Assembly: GCA_028066595.1 (NCBI GenBank)
Contig: JALCBJ010000024.1
Location: 31,032-83,458, forward strand
From: Thermoanaerobaculia bacterium
GTDB taxonomy: Bacteria > Acidobacteriota > Thermoanaerobaculia > Multivoradales > J023
DNA: 52,427 nt
Direction: 5' to 3'
Positions 24,897 to 34,989 of this stretch are shown here, piece after piece. The stretch's first letter is position 1; every line of letters starts with the position of its first letter. A program made the position numbers and the translations under genes. Under the pieces are notes generated by a model that was not told the DNA's origin, searched no databases, and saw nothing but the letters and a program-made list of their open reading frames with translations.

Positions 24897-26894
24897 GTGA
24901 CGGACTTTCAGGTCGTTTCCCCCTTTTCTCCCCAGGGCGACCAGCCCGAGGCCATACGCCAGCTGGTGGAGGGAGTCCGACGTGGCGAACAGGACCAGGT
25001 GCTGCTCGGCGTCACCGGGTCCGGTAAGACGTTCTCTATCGCCAAGGTGATCGAGGAGCTCGGTCGGCCGACGCTAGTCCTGTCGCACAACAAGATCCTG
25101 GCAGCGCAGCTGTTCCAAGAGTTCCGTTCTTTCTTCCCCCACAACGCGGTGGAGTACTTCGTCTCCTACTACGACTACTACCAGCCCGAGGCCTACGTAC
25201 CTCAATCCGACACGTATATCGAGAAGGAGACGTCGGTCAACGAGGAGATCGACCGTCTGCGCCTGCGTGCAACGAAGACGCTGTTCGAACGGCGCGACGT
25301 CGTCATCGTGGCGTCGGTGAGTTGTATCTACGGCCTCGGCTCACCCCGATCGTTCCAAGGCATGCTGCATTTCTTCGAAGTGGGAGACGAGGCGGGGATG
25401 GACGTGGCCATGCGGGCTCTGGTCAACATGCAGTACGACCGAACGCAGCTCGACCTCTTTCACGGCGGTTTCCGCGCCCGGGGCGACGTACTGGAAATAC
25501 TGCCCGCCTACGAGGAAGAGGGAATCCGCGTCGAATATTTTGGCGACGAGATCGAACGTATCGCTCGTTTCGACGTCCTGCGAGGAGACGTGCTGCAGGA
25601 GATCGACAAGATCGCCGTCTATCCGCGATCCCACTACGTGACGCCCGAAGACGTGATGAAGAGGGCCATCGGAACGATCGAAGAGGAGCTCCGGGAGCGC
25701 CTGCAGGAGCTGGAAGCACACGAAAAGCTACTGGAGCGCCAACGGCTGGAACAGCGCACCTTGTTCGACCTGGAGATGCTGAGTGAGATGGGCTTTTGTC
25801 ACGGTATCGAGAACTACTCTCGGCATCTCACCGGACTGTCGGCGGGGGAGCCGCCGCCCACACTCATCGATTATTTTCCCGACGACTTTCTCTTGGTGGT
25901 GGACGAGAGTCATCAGACCGTGCCCCAGGTACGCGCCATGTTCAACGGCGACCGTGCCCGCAAACAGACGTTGGTAGATCACGGCTTTCGATTGCCCTCG
26001 GCGCTGGACAATCGTCCGCTGACCTTCGAGGAATGGCAACACAAGACCGATCAGCGCATTTTCGTTTCCGCGACGCCCGGCCCGTGGGAGCTGGAACGCA
26101 CTGGCGGTGTCATCGCCGAGCAAGTGATCCGGCCTACGGGCCTTCTGGATCCGCCGATCGAAGTGCGCTCTGCGAAAGGACAGGTCGACGATCTCTTGGC
26201 GGAAGTGCGAGCCACGGCCTCACGGGGTGAGAGGGTCTTGGTCACCACTCTCACCAAGCGAATGGCGGAGGAGCTCACGCAGTACTTCCAAGAGCTGAAC
26301 GTCCGTGTGAGGTACATGCACTCCGACATCGAAACTCTGGAGCGAGTCGCGATCGTCACCGGCTTGCGCAAGGGAGAGTTCGACGTCCTGGTGGGCATCA
26401 ACCTGTTGCGAGAAGGCCTGGACATGCCGGAAGTGTCTCTGGTAGCGGTTCTCGACGCCGACAAGGAGGGCTTTCTTCGTTCCGAGACGTCGCTGGTCCA
26501 GACCGCCGGACGCGCTGCACGTAACCTCAACGGGAAGGTCATCTTCTACGCCGACCGTGTGACTGACTCCATGCGGCGAGCCATGGACGAGACGAAGCGC
26601 CGCAGGGCCAAGCAGATGGCATACAACGAAGAGCACGGCATCGAGCCGCGGACCATCCTCAAGGACATCCACAATCCCCTCGTTCGTCTGAGTCAGATCG
26701 ACTACTACGAGAGCGGCCCCGTGGCAGGTGCCGCCTTGGATGTGTCCGAGGGCAGCAAGTTGCCCCTCCGGGATCAGATCTCACGGCTGGAAAAGAAGAT
26801 GAAGGAAGCCGCGAGAAATCTGGAGTTCGAGGAAGCAGCCCAGTATCGCGATCGCTTGAAGGAGTTACGCGAGATCCAGGTGTACGTGGAATGA
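24897..26894 (+). CDS. uvrB: Excinuclease ABC subunit B
   Basis: A 665-residue UvrB helicase-like damage-verification subunit of nucleotide-excision repair. Walker [10 protein letters not shown] near residue 38, the beta-hairpin [20 protein letters not shown] near 92-111, the DEAD-like DESHQT near 337, [15 protein letters not shown] in motif V, and a C-terminal UVR domain [17 protein letters not shown] that binds UvrC. Length is typical. GTG start with AGGAG spaced 8 bases. uvrC follows 43 bases later in the same direction. Confidence 0.97.
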   Translation: MTDFQVVSPFSPQGDQPEAIRQLVEGVRRGEQDQVLLGVTGSGKTFSIAKVIEELGRPTLVLSHNKILAAQLFQEFRSFFPHNAVEYFVSYYDYYQPEAYVPQSDTYIEKETSVNEEIDRLRLRATKTLFERRDVVIVASVSCIYGLGSPRSFQGMLHFFEVGDEAGMDVAMRALVNMQYDRTQLDLFHGGFRARGDVLEILPAYEEEGIRVEYFGDEIERIARFDVLRGDVLQEIDKIAVYPRSHYVTPEDVMKRAIGTIEEELRERLQELEAHEKLLERQRLEQRTLFDLEMLSEMGFCHGIENYSRHLTGLSAGEPPPTLIDYFPDDFLLVVDESHQTVPQVRAMFNGDRARKQTLVDHGFRLPSALDNRPLTFEEWQHKTDQRIFVSATPGPWELERTGGVIAEQVIRPTGLLDPPIEVRSAKGQVDDLLAEVRATASRGERVLVTTLTKRMAEELTQYFQELNVRVRYMHSDIETLERVAIVTGLRKGEFDVLVGINLLREGLDMPEVSLVAVLDADKEGFLRSETSLVQTAGRAARNLNGKVIFYADRVTDSMRRAMDETKRRRAKQMAYNEEHGIEPRTILKDIHNPLVRLSQIDYYESGPVAGAALDVSEGSKLPLRDQISRLEKKMKEAARNLEFEEAAQYRDRLKELREIQVYVE

Positions 26895-26937
26895 ATCGGA
26901 GCAGGCTGCGGGCCCGCCCCGGGTTGGGTGCGATCCC

Positions 26938-28779
26938 ATGACGAATCTCGTCGTAGAAGCGGTCGAGGATGCCATCCGAGCCCTGCCGGACCGTCCCGGC
27001 ATCTACGTGTTTCGCGACGCCCGTGGCAAACCGCTGTACGTAGGCAAGGCGCGGTCTTTGCGCAAACGAGCGACGTCCTACCTGCGCGGGCCGTTCGATG
27101 CGCGCATTGGTCGAATGCTGATGGAAGCCCGTCGACTGGATTCGGTTCTCGCCGATACGGAGGCGGAGGCCCTGGCGCTCGAGAACAGCTGGATCAAGAC
27201 GAAGCAGCCTCGCTACAACATCCGGCTGCGCGACGACAAGACCTATCCCTATCTGAAACTGACCCTACGAGACGACTATCCACGGATCGTCTTCACCCGG
27301 CGCATCGTTCGGGACGGCGGAGAGTATTTCGGGCCTTACCTCCCGGCGGGTCTTGCACGACGGGCAATCAAGCTGGTGCAGAAGCTGTTTCAGGTGCGGG
27401 TCTGCCATATCGAGATCGATGGTTCGCTGCCCAGGCCGTGCCTGTACCACGGGATGCGTCGATGCTTGGGTCCGTGTGTTGAAGGCTTGACGGACCTCGA
27501 TGCGTACACTCGAGCCGTGGACCAGGCCAAGCTATTCCTCGCCGGGCGAAACGATCAGCTACTGAAGGAGCTCAAGGGTCAGATGTGGGCGGCGTCTGAA
27601 GCTCAGGACTTCGAAGAGGCCGCGCGCCTGAGAGACCTCATCGCCGAGGTCGAGGAGATCGGTGCACGTCGCAATGTGGCCTCGGTACGAGGCGAGGATG
27701 TCGACATCTACGGCATCCACTCCGCAGGAGGCAATGTCGCGGTCACCGTTCTGGTGATGCGAGGCGGGCAGGTGATGGATCGCCGGGAGCTCTTCTGGGA
27801 GGGAGAAGACGAAGTGGACCCCTCTGTGTTGCTGTCGGAAGTGCTGCCGCAGATCTACGACGTCACGCCGTTCGTGCCCAAGGAGCTGCACCTGCCGGTT
27901 CCCATCGAGGGCGGCGAAGCGCTCGCGGAATGGTTGGGTGAGAAGAAGGGTGAGCGGGTTTATGTGCGGTTCCCATCCCGAGGCCAAAAGGCCGATCGAG
28001 TCGCTCTCGCGGTCCGCAACGCGGAGATGGCGTTCCGGAGACGCTTCCGTGCCGAAGGACGCTCGTCGGCCGCGGTACGTTCTCTGGTCAAGCACCTGGA
28101 TCTCGGCGAACGGCCTCAGCGAATCGAGGGTTTCGACATCTCTCATTTCCAGGGTGCTCAAACCGTGGCTTCGTTGGTGGTGTGGGAAGAAGGCAGGATG
28201 CGGAAGGGCGACTACCGCAGCTTCAACATCCGCGACCTCGACGGCCCCGACGACTTCCTGGCCATGAACCAGGCGGTGGCGAGGCGTTACCGTCGCGTGC
28301 TCGAAGAAGTCGGGGTCATGCCGGACCTGATCCTCATCGATGGTGGCCGCGGTCAGCTGAATGCGGCTCTCGAGGCGCTGTCCGTTCTCGGTGTCGAAGA
28401 AACCCCGGTGGTCGGCCTGGCCAAGCGAGAGGAGGAGCTCTACCTGCCAGGTCGGCCCATGCCCCTGCGACTCGAACGCTCCGACCCGGGTCTTCAGCTG
28501 CTGCAGGAGATACGCGACGAATCTCATCGGTTCGCCGTTGCCAGGCACCGCCGGCGGCGCAAGAAGGCCACTCTACGGAGTCGACTCGATGAGATCCCCG
28601 GTATCGGACCGAAGCGACGACGTCAGCTGTTGACCCGTTTCGGTAGTGCTGCCGGGGTCGCCGCGGCTTCGCAGGACGAGCTCGCGCCGATTCTCGGTCC
28701 CAAGTTGGCGATGCGTGTCTCCACCCAACTGATTCCGTCGCCCGACGAGGGGGCTGGGGACGAATCTCCTGACAGTTAA
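26938..28779 (+). CDS. uvrC: Excinuclease ABC subunit C
   Basis: A 613-residue UvrC nuclease that makes both incisions. GIY-YIG nuclease at the N-terminus (PGIYVFRDARGKPLYVGKAR), a UVR helix AQDFEEAARLRD near 220, the RNase-H-like 5' incision domain with FDISHFQGAQTVAS and LILIDGGRGQLNAA, and a C-terminal helix-hairpin-helix DEIPGIGPKRRRQLLTRFG. Full length for the family. ATG start without a strong ribosome-binding site; it probably shares a transcript with uvrB. Confidence 0.97.
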   Translation: MTNLVVEAVEDAIRALPDRPGIYVFRDARGKPLYVGKARSLRKRATSYLRGPFDARIGRMLMEARRLDSVLADTEAEALALENSWIKTKQPRYNIRLRDDKTYPYLKLTLRDDYPRIVFTRRIVRDGGEYFGPYLPAGLARRAIKLVQKLFQVRVCHIEIDGSLPRPCLYHGMRRCLGPCVEGLTDLDAYTRAVDQAKLFLAGRNDQLLKELKGQMWAASEAQDFEEAARLRDLIAEVEEIGARRNVASVRGEDVDIYGIHSAGGNVAVTVLVMRGGQVMDRRELFWEGEDEVDPSVLLSEVLPQIYDVTPFVPKELHLPVPIEGGEALAEWLGEKKGERVYVRFPSRGQKADRVALAVRNAEMAFRRRFRAEGRSSAAVRSLVKHLDLGERPQRIEGFDISHFQGAQTVASLVVWEEGRMRKGDYRSFNIRDLDGPDDFLAMNQAVARRYRRVLEEVGVMPDLILIDGGRGQLNAALEALSVLGVEETPVVGLAKREEELYLPGRPMPLRLERSDPGLQLLQEIRDESHRFAVARHRRRRKKATLRSRLDEIPGIGPKRRRQLLTRFGSAAGVAAASQDELAPILGPKLAMRVSTQLIPSPDEGAGDESPDS

Positions 28780-28805
28780 GAAGTTCTGTCCTGTTCTGTC
28801 ATAAT
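28776..28805 (+). promoter_or_regulatory. Sigma70-like promoter candidate for the DUF4388 gene
   Basis: TTAAGA (28776-28781), an 18-base spacer, then CATAAT (28800-28805). The -10 is a 5/6 match and the -35 a 4/6 match to the standard boxes. It overlaps the end of uvrC and lies about 150 bases before the next gene. The spacer holds the doubled word TTCTGTCCTGTTCTGTC. Confidence 0.4.
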
Positions 28806-28952
28806 CGATTTACCCGGCCAGCGATCACGTCTCGGACCGGTACGTCCTCCCCCAAGGACCGGCACCCTGTCTCCGGCGCGTTTGCGCCCGCTTCCCCGAA
28901 CCGAATCAGCTTGCGATCCTTGTGCTGAGTGCCAGAACAGGAGAGAACGTCC

Positions 28953-30413
28953 ATGGCTTATCCCAATGCATCGCGGAGAGATAGCGAGATTCGAGGAACG
29001 CTCGTCGAGGTTCTGCGGTTCGGTTTCTTGGAACAGCTCACGGGTCGACTGGAATGGCAGGGCGGGGGGCATCGCGGTCTCTTTCTACGGCGAGGTCAGA
29101 TCTTTCTCGACCGGGACGGTGAGTGGGCCGAGCGTTTGGCGCCGGTCATCCGCAAGGCCACGGACTTGGAGCGTCCGAACTCGGATCCCGAGGTGCGGCG
29201 GGCCGCCGAATGGCTGGCCCAGGAGCTGACCGCGGAAGGACACGGAAGCGCGGCAGCCGAGCTCAGCTCCGAGAGTCCCGGTGGTGTCGAGCTCACCGGG
29301 CCGGTACCGACCCTTTCTGTGCTTCTGGAAGCGGCGGTGCATGGCTGTGACGAGCGGCAGTTGATCGCCCGCCTCGGCGGGGAGAAAGTACGTCTCGAAT
29401 CGGACGCGGGTACCCCGGCGCTGGGCGAGCTCTCGGGTCTCGATGCAGATATGGCACGGATGTTCGCCCAGCTGGAAAACCCCGCCAGCCTCGGTGAGCT
29501 GATGCGCGGTATGGGGAATGGTCGGCTGCCCGCTCTACGTGGACTGGCCAGACTGTGGGCCGTCGGACTCGTCAAAGCGCAGAAACCGGCAGAGAAGCCA
29601 GCGGAGTCCGAGCTCGTGACTCCCAAGATCGTCCGCCGGTTCGAACAGCGGCTAGCTGCTAGCTTGGACGAGGATCCGGTCCACCTCGACCCGGAGACAC
29701 ATCGCGACTTCGTTGTCGAGTGCTACGAGCATCTACACGAACGAAACCACTACGAGCTACTGAACCTGGACCTCGGAGCCGGAGACGCCGAAGTGCTTCG
29801 CGCATTCCAGGAATTTGCCCGTCAGGTCCACCCGAGCCAAGCCGAACGCTTGGGGATGACCGGAATGGACGAGGGTCTGCGGGTGCTTTTCGAGCGGGCC
29901 GTCGAGGCCTATCTGGTGCTGTCGGATCCTCCGCGCCGGTCGAGCTACAACACGCTCCAGGGATTGCAGAGTCGGGTCACGGTAGGTCGACGGCAGCGCG
30001 CGGAAGAGAAGCAGCAGCTCGCTCGTTCCAGCTATTTCCAGGCACTGGGAGCGGTGGCTCAGATGGATTACTCCCAAGCCGTCGAGCTCCTCAAGGAAGC
30101 GACACGCCTCGATCCTCAAGTGAAGTACATGAAGGCACTGGCCAGCGCTCAGGCGAAGAATCCGAATTGGCGCCGACATGCTGTCGAGACGTACCAGCGT
30201 GCTGCCAAGCTGGAGCCCGACGACGCCGCGATTCACCTCGGCATGGCGCAGGTTCTAGAAGCCGAAGAGCGGCTCGACGAAGCGCGGTCGGCGTACCAGG
30301 CGTGCCTCGAACGAATGCCCGACAATCCACAGGCCCAGTCCGGTCTGCAACGGCTCGGGGGCCGCGCCACGTCTGCCGGAGGTCTGCGAAGCGCCCTCGG
30401 GCGGTCGCGCTAG
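28953..30413 (+). CDS. DUF4388 / J-like / TPR protein
   Basis: A 486-residue cytoplasmic protein. The N-terminal region (about 1-70) with GTLVEVLRFGFLEQLTGRLEW and GLFLRRGQIFLDRDG matches the DUF4388 (PATAN-like) pattern seen in bacterial signalling proteins. Near residues 265-335 is a J-domain-like helix set (NHYELLNLDLGAGDAEVLRAF ... HPS ... FERAVEAYLVLSDPPRR) in which the HPD motif reads HPS, so it may not stimulate an Hsp70. TPR helices follow (about 360-470). ATG with AGGAGAG spaced 8; an upstream GTG lies before that site and is less likely. Role unknown; likely a scaffold. Confidence 0.75.
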   Translation: MAYPNASRRDSEIRGTLVEVLRFGFLEQLTGRLEWQGGGHRGLFLRRGQIFLDRDGEWAERLAPVIRKATDLERPNSDPEVRRAAEWLAQELTAEGHGSAAAELSSESPGGVELTGPVPTLSVLLEAAVHGCDERQLIARLGGEKVRLESDAGTPALGELSGLDADMARMFAQLENPASLGELMRGMGNGRLPALRGLARLWAVGLVKAQKPAEKPAESELVTPKIVRRFEQRLAASLDEDPVHLDPETHRDFVVECYEHLHERNHYELLNLDLGAGDAEVLRAFQEFARQVHPSQAERLGMTGMDEGLRVLFERAVEAYLVLSDPPRRSSYNTLQGLQSRVTVGRRQRAEEKQQLARSSYFQALGAVAQMDYSQAVELLKEATRLDPQVKYMKALASAQAKNPNWRRHAVETYQRAAKLEPDDAAIHLGMAQVLEAEERLDEARSAYQACLERMPDNPQAQSGLQRLGGRATSAGGLRSALGRSR

Positions 30414-30490
30414 AGCCTCGCCGGGTTGCCGCCGCGAATCGCGCTCTGGTGTCACGAAGGGCCGGTATGCACTCGCCGGCGCAGCATCTT

Positions 30491-33400
30491 CTATGCCGCG
30501 TTTTCTACTAGCGGATGAAGCTCTTCCAGCGAGGCCTGGACGAGCTTTGAAACGCCCTTCTCCTGCATGGTGACACCGTAAAGCCTGGAAGCCACTTCCA
30601 TCGTCAGCTTGTTGTGGGTGACGACGAGGAACTGCGTATCCAGGGCCATGCCCTGTAGCAGATCGACGAAACGCAGCACATTGGCGTCATCGAGAGGGGC
30701 ATCGACTTCGTCGAGGATGCAGAACGGGGAGGGCTTGGTTCGGAACAGAGCGAAGAGGAGTGCGGCTGCCGTCAGTGCTTTTTCGCCACCGGAGAGAAGG
30801 CTGATGTTCTGGGTGCGCTTCCCGGGCGGTCGGGCCACGATTTCGATGCCGGTTTCGAGAAGATCTTCTTCGTCGAACAGCCGCATCTCCGCCTCGCCAC
30901 CCCGGAAGAGGCTCTGGAAGATCTCGCCGAATGCCGTGTTGACCTCGACGAACGTCTCGCGGAACCGTTCGGACGAAGTCTCGTTGATCTCACGGATGGT
31001 CTGACGCAAGCTCTGCACCGAGTCCGCTACGTCCCGGCGTTGCTTGCGTAGAAACTCCCGGCGTTCCTCCTGCTCTTGGTATTCGTGTGCCGCCAAGACG
31101 TTGACCGGGCCCAGTCGCTCCAACACGGCTTTGGTGCGAGCGAGCTCGGCTTCGAGGTCGGCCAGCTCTTCTCGACCCAAGGTCGGGATCTCGACATCGT
31201 CCTCTTGGATGGACTGCGGTTCGCTTCGGAAACCGTCGTCTTCGCCCACGGTCGATCTGTCGGGGGTCTGTCCGATGTCGGGCGACGTGGTCTCGCCCTC
31301 GCCGACGTCTTCGGAGTCGGATGTCGGTTCAGGCGTCTCGGTGCTTGGCTCCGGAGGCGGTGCTGGCTCGGTCTCCGACGGCTTGGTTCCGGGGATGTAC
31401 CGTTGGAACGCCTCGCGATAGCTCACTGATAGGTGTTCGGCATCCTGCCGCGCCGAGGCCTGCTCCACGCGCAGTGATTCCAGGAGCCCACGGACCTCGT
31501 CACGGACGCGACGGAGATCTTGCACGCGGACCTCGAGCCCGCGGATGGCCTCGCGATGGCCGTCGAGTTTCTCTTGTTGCTCCAGCACCGCGGTCTCGGC
31601 GCCGCTCTTCTGTTCCAGTGCCACCTGTAGCTCTTTCTCGGCTCCCTCGACGGCCAGGTCCAGCTCGCTCAGGCGCCGGTCCAGAGATTGATCTTCATCG
31701 GCCCAGATCGTCAGCTGCTCTTCGGTATAGGTGATCTGGTTTCGGACGCGGGCGGCCTCTTGGCTCTGCGCGTCGAGCCGCTCCTCGAGTAGCTCGAGGC
31801 GGCCGCGTCGGCCGGCACCCTCCGTGCGTAACGCCTCGCGGCGATCCTTGGCGTCCTGGACCTCTGCCTGCACTCGATCGAACGAGTCGGTCTGCTGCCG
31901 GTGCGCCGTTTCCAGGTCGGCGACTCGGCGCGCCAAGCCGTCCTTCGTGTCCCGATACTCGCTTCGCTCTCCCCGCAGATCGTCGCGCTCGGTCGACACT
32001 CCCTGGAGCTCCCCGCGGATCTTCTCCCGTCGTGTCTCGGCATCCTGGCACCGAGCCTGTGCTACTGCGATCTCCCGTCGTAGCTCCGACGTTTTATCGT
32101 CCAGCGCGCGAATCTCCCCTGCGAGCTGGGTTCGTTGCTGGACGAGTTTCCTCAAGGCATCTCGCAGTTCTTCCAACCGTGTTTGGGTACGCGGAATCTC
32201 GTCGCGAATCTCTTCCAGCTCGCGTTCCCGAGCCAAGACTCCGGGAGCCGCCTCTTCGCCCTGGACCCAAAGCGCACCGCCCTGGCTCCAGAGACGGTTG
32301 CGGGAGAGGAAGGCGACACCGGGGTGTTGCGACGCCAGTCGCAACGCGTCGTCGGCCTTCTCCACCAGGTACGCCGGTGGCAGAGCAGAGCCGAGCTCCG
32401 GTGAAACGTCCAACGCCTCCGCCAAGCTGGCCACCACGGCCGGATCGTCCACGGAGTCTGGGGTGGAGGAGGGCGAGCCGAGAGATCGGATGAAAACCCC
32501 CGACGCGTTGACTTCAGAGAGGGCTCGCGCGGTTTCCAGCGCATCGGTTTCACCATCGAGAAGTACCGCGTCGGCGAGCTCCCCGAGGAAATGGTCAATA
32601 CCGTCTTCCCAACCTTCTCGGGACTTGACTGCCTCCGCGAGGAATCGAGGTTCCTCGATGCCGACCTTGGCGAGGGTTTCCTCGAGCCGGCGTCGGCGTT
32701 CGGCATGCTCCTTCGACAGCTCCGCCAGGATCTGGCGGCGTTGCTCCAGACCGGTCAGGCGCGCTTCCAGATCCCGGCTTTCGTCCGAGGATTCCGCTTC
32801 GCGACGCAGGAGCGTATCGAGCTCGGTACGTTTCCCTTCGAGAGTTTCCACGTCCTTCGCAAGGGATCCGTCGAGTCCGCGGATCTTCTCCCGCACCGCC
32901 TGCAGGGTGACGTCGGCCTCCTGGAGCTGGCCTTCGAGCCGGACATTTTCGGCGTCGAGGAAGTCCAGCCGGAAGTCGGCCCGCTCGAGCTCCACGGTCT
33001 GACGCTGCAACTGGGAGCGGGTTTGATTGAGCTGCGAGACCGACTGCATCAGCTCCCGGCGCAGTGACTCCAGCCTCTGTTCGGCCTGCTGCACCTCCTC
33101 GTGAGCCGCAGCGATCTTGCGATCGTCCTCGGCCACCAGCCGCGCAGCTTCGTCACGTTCGTCGAGTACCTCTCGGGTGCGTTGGTCGAGGCTGCCCAGT
33201 GACTTTTGAAACTCGTCGGTCTGGCGGCGACGTTCGTCCGCCAGAGTACGCCCCGAATGGAGTCGTTCCTGCATTTCCTGAGCACGTTGACGCGAGCCGC
33301 GGATGAACTCCTGGCGCCCTTCGATCACCGCGGCGAGCTCTGCTTGGCGCTGGTGACGCCGCCCGAGCTCGGCGGACAGCTCGTCGAGATCCTGGCGGGC

Positions 33401-34216
33401 CGCGGCCAACTCGGCTTCGGCCTTTGCGAGGTCCGCAGCGAGCTCGGCATCCTGGTCTTGCTGGCCGGTGAGGCGGCCATGCAACTCGTCGAGCCGATGC
33501 TTTACATGGCGCCAACGACCCAGCAACACTTTGCGAAGGAGGTCTTTGTATTCGGTTTCCTTGGCCTGGTATCGGCGGGCTGCACTCGCCTGCCGTTTCA
33601 GCGAGCGGAGCGCGCGTTCCACTTCAGAGACGATGTCGTCCAGGCGCATCAGATTGGCGAGCGTCTCTTCCAGCTTGACCTCGGCAATCCGTTTGCGCGC
33701 TTTGTACCGCGTAATGCCGGCTGCCTCTTCCAGTAGCTTGCGCCGTTCCTGAGGCTTGTTCGACAAGATCAGACCGATCTTGCCCTGCTCGATCACGGAA
33801 TAGGCGCGCACACCGAGACCCGTGTCCATCAACAGGTCCTTGATCTCCTTGAGGCGTACGACCTTGTCGTTGATGCGGTAGCGCCCTTCGCCGGAGCGGA
33901 AGACTTGCCGACCGATCTTGATGCGTCCGTTCTCGGCTCGCGGAAACCCATTGTCCGTAGCCAGAATCAGGCTCACTTCGGCCATGCCAACGGGCTTGCG
34001 CTGGTTCGTGCCGTTGAAGATGACGTCTTCCATCTTGGCACCGCGTAGCGACTTGGCGCTCTGCTCGCCCAGGACCCAGTTGATGGCGTCGGTCAGATTC
34101 GACTTGCCACAGCCGTTCGGGCCAACAATGGCGGTGATGCCATCGGCGAAGCGTACCTGGACCGGGTCGAGGAACGATTTGAAGCCCGAAATCTCTAGGC
34201 TGTGTAGCTTGAGCAT
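30491..34216 (-). CDS. smc: Chromosome segregation protein SMC
   Basis: A 1241-residue SMC ATPase that condenses and segregates chromosomes. Walker A GPNGCGKSNLTDAINWVLGE near residue 32; signature LSGGEKALTAAALLFALFR and Walker B PFCILDEVDAPLDDANVLRF near the C-terminus; two long coiled-coil arms (about 170-520 and 690-930); and the hinge in between (about 530-650). Somewhat longer than the usual 1150-1200 because of a Pro/Glu/Ser/Asp-rich stretch of about 70 residues near 940-1010, just before the C-terminal head. scpA and scpB are not in the window. Confidence 0.96.
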   Translation of the reverse strand: MLKLHSLEISGFKSFLDPVQVRFADGITAIVGPNGCGKSNLTDAINWVLGEQSAKSLRGAKMEDVIFNGTNQRKPVGMAEVSLILATDNGFPRAENGRIKIGRQVFRSGEGRYRINDKVVRLKEIKDLLMDTGLGVRAYSVIEQGKIGLILSNKPQERRKLLEEAAGITRYKARKRIAEVKLEETLANLMRLDDIVSEVERALRSLKRQASAARRYQAKETEYKDLLRKVLLGRWRHVKHRLDELHGRLTGQQDQDAELAADLAKAEAELAAARQDLDELSAELGRRHQRQAELAAVIEGRQEFIRGSRQRAQEMQERLHSGRTLADERRRQTDEFQKSLGSLDQRTREVLDERDEAARLVAEDDRKIAAAHEEVQQAEQRLESLRRELMQSVSQLNQTRSQLQRQTVELERADFRLDFLDAENVRLEGQLQEADVTLQAVREKIRGLDGSLAKDVETLEGKRTELDTLLRREAESSDESRDLEARLTGLEQRRQILAELSKEHAERRRRLEETLAKVGIEEPRFLAEAVKSREGWEDGIDHFLGELADAVLLDGETDALETARALSEVNASGVFIRSLGSPSSTPDSVDDPAVVASLAEALDVSPELGSALPPAYLVEKADDALRLASQHPGVAFLSRNRLWSQGGALWVQGEEAAPGVLARERELEEIRDEIPRTQTRLEELRDALRKLVQQRTQLAGEIRALDDKTSELRREIAVAQARCQDAETRREKIRGELQGVSTERDDLRGERSEYRDTKDGLARRVADLETAHRQQTDSFDRVQAEVQDAKDRREALRTEGAGRRGRLELLEERLDAQSQEAARVRNQITYTEEQLTIWADEDQSLDRRLSELDLAVEGAEKELQVALEQKSGAETAVLEQQEKLDGHREAIRGLEVRVQDLRRVRDEVRGLLESLRVEQASARQDAEHLSVSYREAFQRYIPGTKPSETEPAPPPEPSTETPEPTSDSEDVGEGETTSPDIGQTPDRSTVGEDDGFRSEPQSIQEDDVEIPTLGREELADLEAELARTKAVLERLGPVNVLAAHEYQEQEERREFLRKQRRDVADSVQSLRQTIREINETSSERFRETFVEVNTAFGEIFQSLFRGGEAEMRLFDEEDLLETGIEIVARPPGKRTQNISLLSGGEKALTAAALLFALFRTKPSPFCILDEVDAPLDDANVLRFVDLLQGMALDTQFLVVTHNKLTMEVASRLYGVTMQEKGVSKLVQASLEELHPLVENAA

Positions 34217-34342
34217 GATGACGTCTGGACGTAGCGGCGGCAGCTCGGTGAGGGAGAAAGTAGAGGCGGAATCCGAGCGTGCAGAGCCGCGCAGGTTAGC
34301 AGGCGAGAAGCCAGGCCGGCAAGGCAGAGGCGGCGGCTTGCG

Positions 34343-34885
34343 TCACCCGGAATGATCGCCGTCCCTGGAGTCGTCCACGAGAATCACGCGCTCGTCTTCG
34401 TCAGAGAATCTGTCGGTCCCCTCGTCGGTAGCACGGCCGCGCGTCCGATCGTAGACGCGGATGTCGGCCATCGACACGGCCCGGCGTTTCAGTTCGGCCG
34501 CCAGCAGGTTGCGAAGCCGTTCCCGAGTCCACGGAATCAACAGGAGGAAGCCGAAGACGTCGGTGAGCAGGCCCGGAGTGAGCAGAACCGCGCCGGCGAT
34601 CAAGATCAGCAGCCCGTCGAGAAGGGATGACGTCGGCATGCGGCCGGAATTCAGCTCGGCCTGCACGGCAGCGAAGGCCCTGAGTCCCTGACTGCGTGCC
34701 AGCCAGGCGCCGAGAGCGCCGGTAAGGATCACCAGGGCCAGCGTCGGAACGAGTCCGACGTTTCGACCGAGAAGCAGCAACAGCCACAGCTCGGTCAACG
34801 GGACCAGCGTGAACAGCAGGAAGAGCTGGGCCAGGCAGCCGCAGCCGCTGCGCTGGGAGCTGAGGAGGACGGTACGTTCTTGCAC
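34343..34885 (-). CDS. fxsA: FxsA-family membrane protein
   Basis: A 180-residue inner-membrane protein with hydrophobic segments near 17-38, 44-64 and 90-115, and the FxsA pattern LVPLTELWLLLLLGRNVGL, GALGAWLARSQGLRA and LLTPGLLTDVFGFLLLIPWTR. E. coli FxsA suppresses phage T7 exclusion when overproduced; its normal role is unknown. The cytoplasmic tail is acidic (EDERVILVDDSRDGDHSG). It lies in the smc direction, 126 bases upstream. Confidence 0.88.
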   Translation of the reverse strand: MQERTVLLSSQRSGCGCLAQLFLLFTLVPLTELWLLLLLGRNVGLVPTLALVILTGALGAWLARSQGLRAFAAVQAELNSGRMPTSSLLDGLLILIAGAVLLTPGLLTDVFGFLLLIPWTRERLRNLLAAELKRRAVSMADIRVYDRTRGRATDEGTDRFSDEDERVILVDDSRDGDHSG

Positions 34886-34989
34886 GGCTGCAGGCTATCG
34901 TGGACCGCGGCCTCGTTACGCGAAGGCGGTACACGGCTGGTTTGAGCGCCTGAGAAGAAACCGAAGACGGGGGAGTGCTCGAGGTGGAG

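Noticed and set aside
20911..24900. A 1329-codon open frame on plus, antisense to PBP1A and neighbours
   Set aside because: It runs opposite to clear genes (PBP1A, WYL regulator) and spans the dodecin gene; its product shows no family motif. Such frames are a by-product of high GC content and codon bias.
28776..28800. TTCTGTC doublet resembling the GAAAGTTCTGTG repeat of the small element
   Set aside because: Only about seven bases are shared; no inverted partner and no CTAG nearby.
31731..33002. A 423-codon open frame antisense to smc
   Set aside because: Ser/Arg-rich product with no structure; exact shadow of the SMC coiled coil.
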